Origin: Platycnemis pennipes
Lineage: Eukaryota > Arthropoda > Insecta > Odonata > Platycnemididae
Direction: 5' to 3'
DNA: 64,000 nt
Assembly (NCBI GenBank): GCA_933228895.1
Contig: OW121852.1
Span: 121,391,544 to 121,455,543, forward strand
Positions 60,885 through 64,000 of this stretch are shown here, in pieces. Within the stretch, counting starts at the first letter, position 1. Every line of letters starts with the position of its first letter. Position numbers and translations under genes: made by a program. The notes under the pieces are model-generated. The model had not been told where the DNA came from. It saw nothing but the letters and a program-made list of their open reading frames with translations, and did not search any database.

Positions 60885-61997
60885 TGCCTGCCTAAAATCA
60901 ATGTTTTAAATATCCCAATTGACTATTCTAACACAGTCACAAGCCTAGGAGTATATTTAAGCAGCACCTTAGCACCTGGAGCGAGCAGGTAAATGCCGTC
61001 TCAAATAGAGTCCATAAAACTCTGTACAGAATGAAGTATTTCAAACACCTAATCCCTACTTAATTGCGCCAGAGGTTGGTTCAGGCCCTAGTATTTCCTC
61101 ATCTTGACTACTGCTCTGTTATTTACTCTGATGTGAACAAAGAATTAAGCGTTAAATTGCAATGACTCCAAAATTCTTGTTTGCGATACATCGTCAATAT
61201 CCGTTATGATGTACACATAACTCCCCACTACTTACAGTTGAATTGGCTTAAACTGGAGCAAAGAAGAACGGTTCAAAAGGACTCACTTTTATTTAAAGTA
61301 GTAAGCACTAAAACACCATCATACGTATATGAAAATTTAATCTTTAATGCCCATACGACCAAGAGATCAACCTGCATAACTAAAACATTTCACATCCCCA
61401 AACACCGCATACTACTAGCAATGAGCAAATTCATTTTACATATCTTCTTGTAAATTGTGGAACTCCCTGCCAAATTACATTAAATTATCCGGGGACATCT
61501 CACAGTTCAAAAGGAGCATGACTGACTATTCATTCCCCTCAGTGTCCTGAAAATATTTTTGACACGCTCAAATCGAGTGATGTTTATTACTGTGTCTGTC
61601 ATTCTCTCACTTGTGTTTGTCATTCTGGAAATATGTCCCAAAGGTTTTTTTTCAGAACAATAAAAGCTGTTTCCATTAATATTATCTAAATGTTACGTTT
61701 ATAATTTGCTTTTGTCATATTTATGGACATTATTGCCATTTTAGGATTTTCATGTTTGTGATTTGGTTCCCACAATGAGCTCAATTGTTTATTTATTTGC
61801 TATTCGTAGTGTATTTGATATGTACTATGTACTTAACGTATGTTTCATGTGCATGTTACCTTTTCTTTTGTAACGTCATTTCGTTTTCTTTTTTGCTCGT
61901 TATTTGTAATTTATTTCATATTGTTATTTCATATTTTTTTTAAATGTTTTGGTTCTTAGAGGACATTTGTCCTAGGACAATACATTTTTTTCAATTC
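60885..61997 (+). pseudogene. decayed CR1/Jockey-like LINE, reverse-transcriptase C-terminus and 3' region
   Basis: Translation gives NTVTSLGVYLSSTL, then after a frameshift WSEQVNAVSNRVHKTLYRMK, LRQRLVQALVFPHLDYCSVI, LKLEQRR and related blocks. This is the segment between the reverse-transcriptase palm and the C-terminus in CR1/Jockey-type LINE proteins (consensus LGV.L...L.W..HI, L..PHLDYC). At least one frameshift and two in-frame stops interrupt it. After about 61450 the DNA is an AT-rich 3' region, with aataaa near 61659 and a T-rich end near 61997. The 5' part of the element is missing. Confidence 0.75.
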
Positions 61998-62127
61998 AGT
62001 TCAAAATTCAAATATCTTACTGTACCGCTACCGAACCGAAGTAATGGTATGATGTTTCATACGCCATGTCCAATATCCTCTCGTGCCGGGATAGGTGATA
62101 CAGGTTGACTGTAGAGGAAGTCTGGAG

Positions 62128-62335
62128 GATTACGAATGGAGTATCATCATCATTAGTCACCAGTCCAGAAATGGTTTCAAGCAGCTCTCCACTCAGTTCT
62201 CCTATCATCTAATCTTTTCATATTTACGTATATCTTCTCTTTTTATATCCTTCATCACTTGTTCTATATCTTATACAAAGTGCTCCTTTGCCGTTTTTTC
62301 CGTTCACTTGTCCTTCGACGATTGTCTTTAGCCAA
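62128..62335 (-). pseudogene. decayed RTE-like LINE tail, inverted
   Basis: On the minus strand the DNA reads AGACAATCGTCGAAGGACAA, then AACAAGTGATGAAGGATATA, then GAGTGGAGAGCTGC and a GATGATGAT end. This parallels the relic at 60258-60525 almost block by block. Stops and frameshifts are present. Together the two tails form an inverted pair around the CR1/Jockey-like relic. Confidence 0.65.
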
Positions 62336-62416
62336 TTAACCAACACTGAAAAATTATCATGTGAAGAAGTAAGAATAGGTCATGTATTGTATTCTCAAAT
62401 ATTTTTTTTAATTATA

Positions 62417-62640
62417 TACACTGATACCTCGGCTAACGAGTAACCCGGCTTACGACATTTTCCTCTAACGAAGATATTTTTTGCTATTTTTCAGGGACAC
62501 GAATTTAGATGCGGCTAACAAACGTTTTCGTGGATAACACAACACATAACACAACCTCGTTGGGAGCTGCATTTTCTCACCAATCGTCTTTAGAATCACT
62601 ATCACCTGAGTCCGATTAATTTATGTTCCACTGTACTTTA
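62417..62640 (+). mobile_element. pogo/Tigger-type DNA transposon terminus
   Basis: A TA dinucleotide (62417-62418) is followed by CACTGATACCTCGGCTAACG, which resembles the CAGTGGTACCTCGG..TACGA terminal repeats of Tigger/pogo elements. Related strings, ggcttacga and ctctaacga, follow, as in the sub-terminal repeats of that group. Near 62580-62620 a frame ends SSLESLSPESD and a stop, which could be the acidic tail of a transposase. The opposite terminus was not found, so the copy is probably truncated. Confidence 0.5.
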
Positions 62641-62735
62641 ATATTGGTATTGGAATAATAATAGGTATGTAGATATTGTTTTTTTAAGGAAGGAAAGGAT
62701 TGGTTTGTTAGGAATAGGGATATCTCTTTCGTCTG
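62641..62735. other. AT-rich spacer
   Basis: Nothing recognised. Confidence 0.4.
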
Positions 62736-63085
62736 TCTCTCTCTCTCTATTTTGGGCGAATCCTCTCTTCATCCCACGTATCTCGCCTCTTCGCCCAGTT
62801 TCGGCGAGAAGGAGAGGGTGGGAGGAGGCGGTCAAGGGGTGTGGGCGCGGAAGCGGCTATACACGGGTTTCAAATTAGCCGAGTGGTTTGCCGAGAGGGT
62901 CGCTCGTCCGTCGGGAGCGGAGTGGGCGAACAGGAGGGATATATCGGAGCCTTCGCTTCGTCACCGTGGAGAAAACGCCTGCCCGCGTCGAGGCGATTTG
63001 GGTGCGACAGTCAAGAGACGCGAGAGATCGCTGAAGAGAAGCAACGACCCATTTTCTGTGGTTCAGTACCTATGTCGAATGAGTG
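62736..63085. other. (TC)n run and CpG-rich patch
   Basis: A (TC)n run (62736-62748) is followed by about 330 bases rich in CpG. Two plus-strand frames (62752-63096 and 62841-63194) overlap in different phases and neither is recognised. Confidence 0.35.
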
Positions 63086-64000
63086 GACCTGTCTGAATCG
63101 TGGTCAATACTGGATGGCGTGGAAATGGAATAGATGTGTCCATGCTCACTTACGAAGCATCTCATTGAATACGAATGCATTAATTACGGGATAACTATTA
63201 CTCTTCATCCGAGTCAAAGTTGATCAAACAGTTTTCAGTGTAATGCCAACTTTAAACAAAGTGTGTCCACTGGGTTTTAAAATTTTGTTTTGTGTATTTA
63301 TAAAACGGCAAAACATACTCATATAAAACGTCACGATATGAATTACGTACTTGGGTACCAAGAGCTCGGTTTAAGTAACTTGACCGTTATATAAACACGT
63401 TGATATGGAGCTTGGGAAAGATACGCGTATTGTGCTGTTTCGCCAAATGAAAGTATAATTTCTTTCTGGGACGAATCACTGTTATATCATTGGAAAAGGA
63501 TAATTGATAAAATAATATGAATGTATAGCTTTATTCTCAGTCCTGTTGGTCCTGTTCTAGTACCGAAAACTCTAACTCATACAGTGATAAGCATTTCACG
63601 GAGGCTGTATCCTGATGATCCCTTACTTTACTTTTGAATTCTAAACTGACATAAAAGACAATTGTATAAATTTCTAGAAACAGATGTTTACAATTTATTT
63701 TTGAGGTTTGAATGTAGCCCAAAGCCTCAGGAGTCTACCACGCAGCGAGAATTTAGATATCAATAGATCAGATATCTTGAAATAACCCGCTGTGACCCAG
63801 AAATAACGACTTTGAATCAGGGAGTATAGTTTCCCCGAGCCTTTTTGTCTGCCGCAACTGTTCGAATCCGCACCTATTCAAAATCTGCGCCTGGATTCGT
63901 TGGCGGTGAGTATTTTGGGTCCTAGATTTCGGTCGTCCGGGGAAAAGTTAATGGTTGGAAGAGAATGGGGGTGAACGAGGAATTGAGGGGACAGGGGGGA
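63086..64000. other. AT-rich stretch to window end
   Basis: No recognised gene. The last 40 bases turn G-rich and may begin another polarised block. Confidence 0.45.

Noticed and set aside
62868..62890. Good A-box-like string (tagccgagtggtttg)
   Set aside because: No B box follows at tRNA-like distance, so there is no Pol III unit.
63830..63880. Possible tRNA-Asp-like relic (gagtatagtttcccc then tgttcgaatccg)
   Set aside because: Only fragments resemble A and B boxes; no stem of the cloverleaf forms and the B-box flanks do not pair.
1..64000. CRISPR arrays, operons, prophage or bacterial insertion sequences
   Set aside because: No regularly spaced repeats, no ribosome-binding-site-led gene clusters and no bacterial-type frames; everything points to a eukaryotic nuclear genome.

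Overview
This window looks like non-coding nuclear DNA from a large, repeat-rich animal genome, most likely an arthropod and probably an insect. The evidence is the lack of compact gene order, the AT-rich background broken by GC-rich islands, tRNA-headed SINEs, decayed RTE-like and CR1/Jockey-like LINE 3' ends, a pogo/Tigger-type inverted terminus and hammerhead-like motifs of the kind carried by Penelope-like elements. The LINE C-terminal block and its GATGTA-type tail are of a kind I know from arthropod genomes. The species assignment is inference. I found no complete protein-coding gene, no rRNA, no convincing functional tRNA, no CRISPR array and no bacterial-type operon. Nearly all open frames in the window are short. 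The longer ones mostly sit in C/T-rich or G/A-rich blocks where stop codons are rare.

Layout. Bases 1-14000 alternate AT-rich DNA with strand-polarised C/T-rich or G/A-rich blocks; an unusually long but unrecognised antisense frame lies at 5914-6960. Bases 14000-24000 hold a SINE, a long AT-rich stretch, an unrecognised membrane-type frame (17057-17281), a 141-bp foldback (19845-19985), CpG-rich DNA (22030-22790) and a SINE-like head (about 23677). Bases 24000-34000 hold a diverged direct duplication (26001/27086), a hairpin (27398), a SINE (29440-29720), two hammerhead-like motifs (29785-30085) and the best candidate exon in the window, a 49-nt micro-exon at 33292-33340 on the plus strand. 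Bases 34000-46000 hold a SINE head, a palindrome joined to a hammerhead-like motif (36491-36547), LINE-type tails at 37411 and 44000 (the latter with a recognisable reverse-transcriptase C-terminus), an RTE-like relic (40570-40970) and a long hairpin next to a tRNA-like promoter (45245-45470). Bases 46000-59000 hold a CpG-rich patch, a tandem duplication with a CRE palindrome (49052-49285), a SINE, a third tail copy and more polarised blocks. Bases 59000-64000 are a nest of decayed transposons: a CR1/Jockey-like relic flanked by RTE-like relics in opposite orientation, then a Tigger-like terminus.

The simplest reading is that the window lies in a long intron or a gene desert. If the micro-exon is real, the window is at least partly inside a plus-strand gene whose other exons lie outside it. 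The repeats fit together mechanistically: LINEs supply reverse transcriptase, SINE-like copies borrow a LINE tail, and retroelements with hammerhead motifs and DNA-transposon remnants add insertions. All recognised copies are broken.
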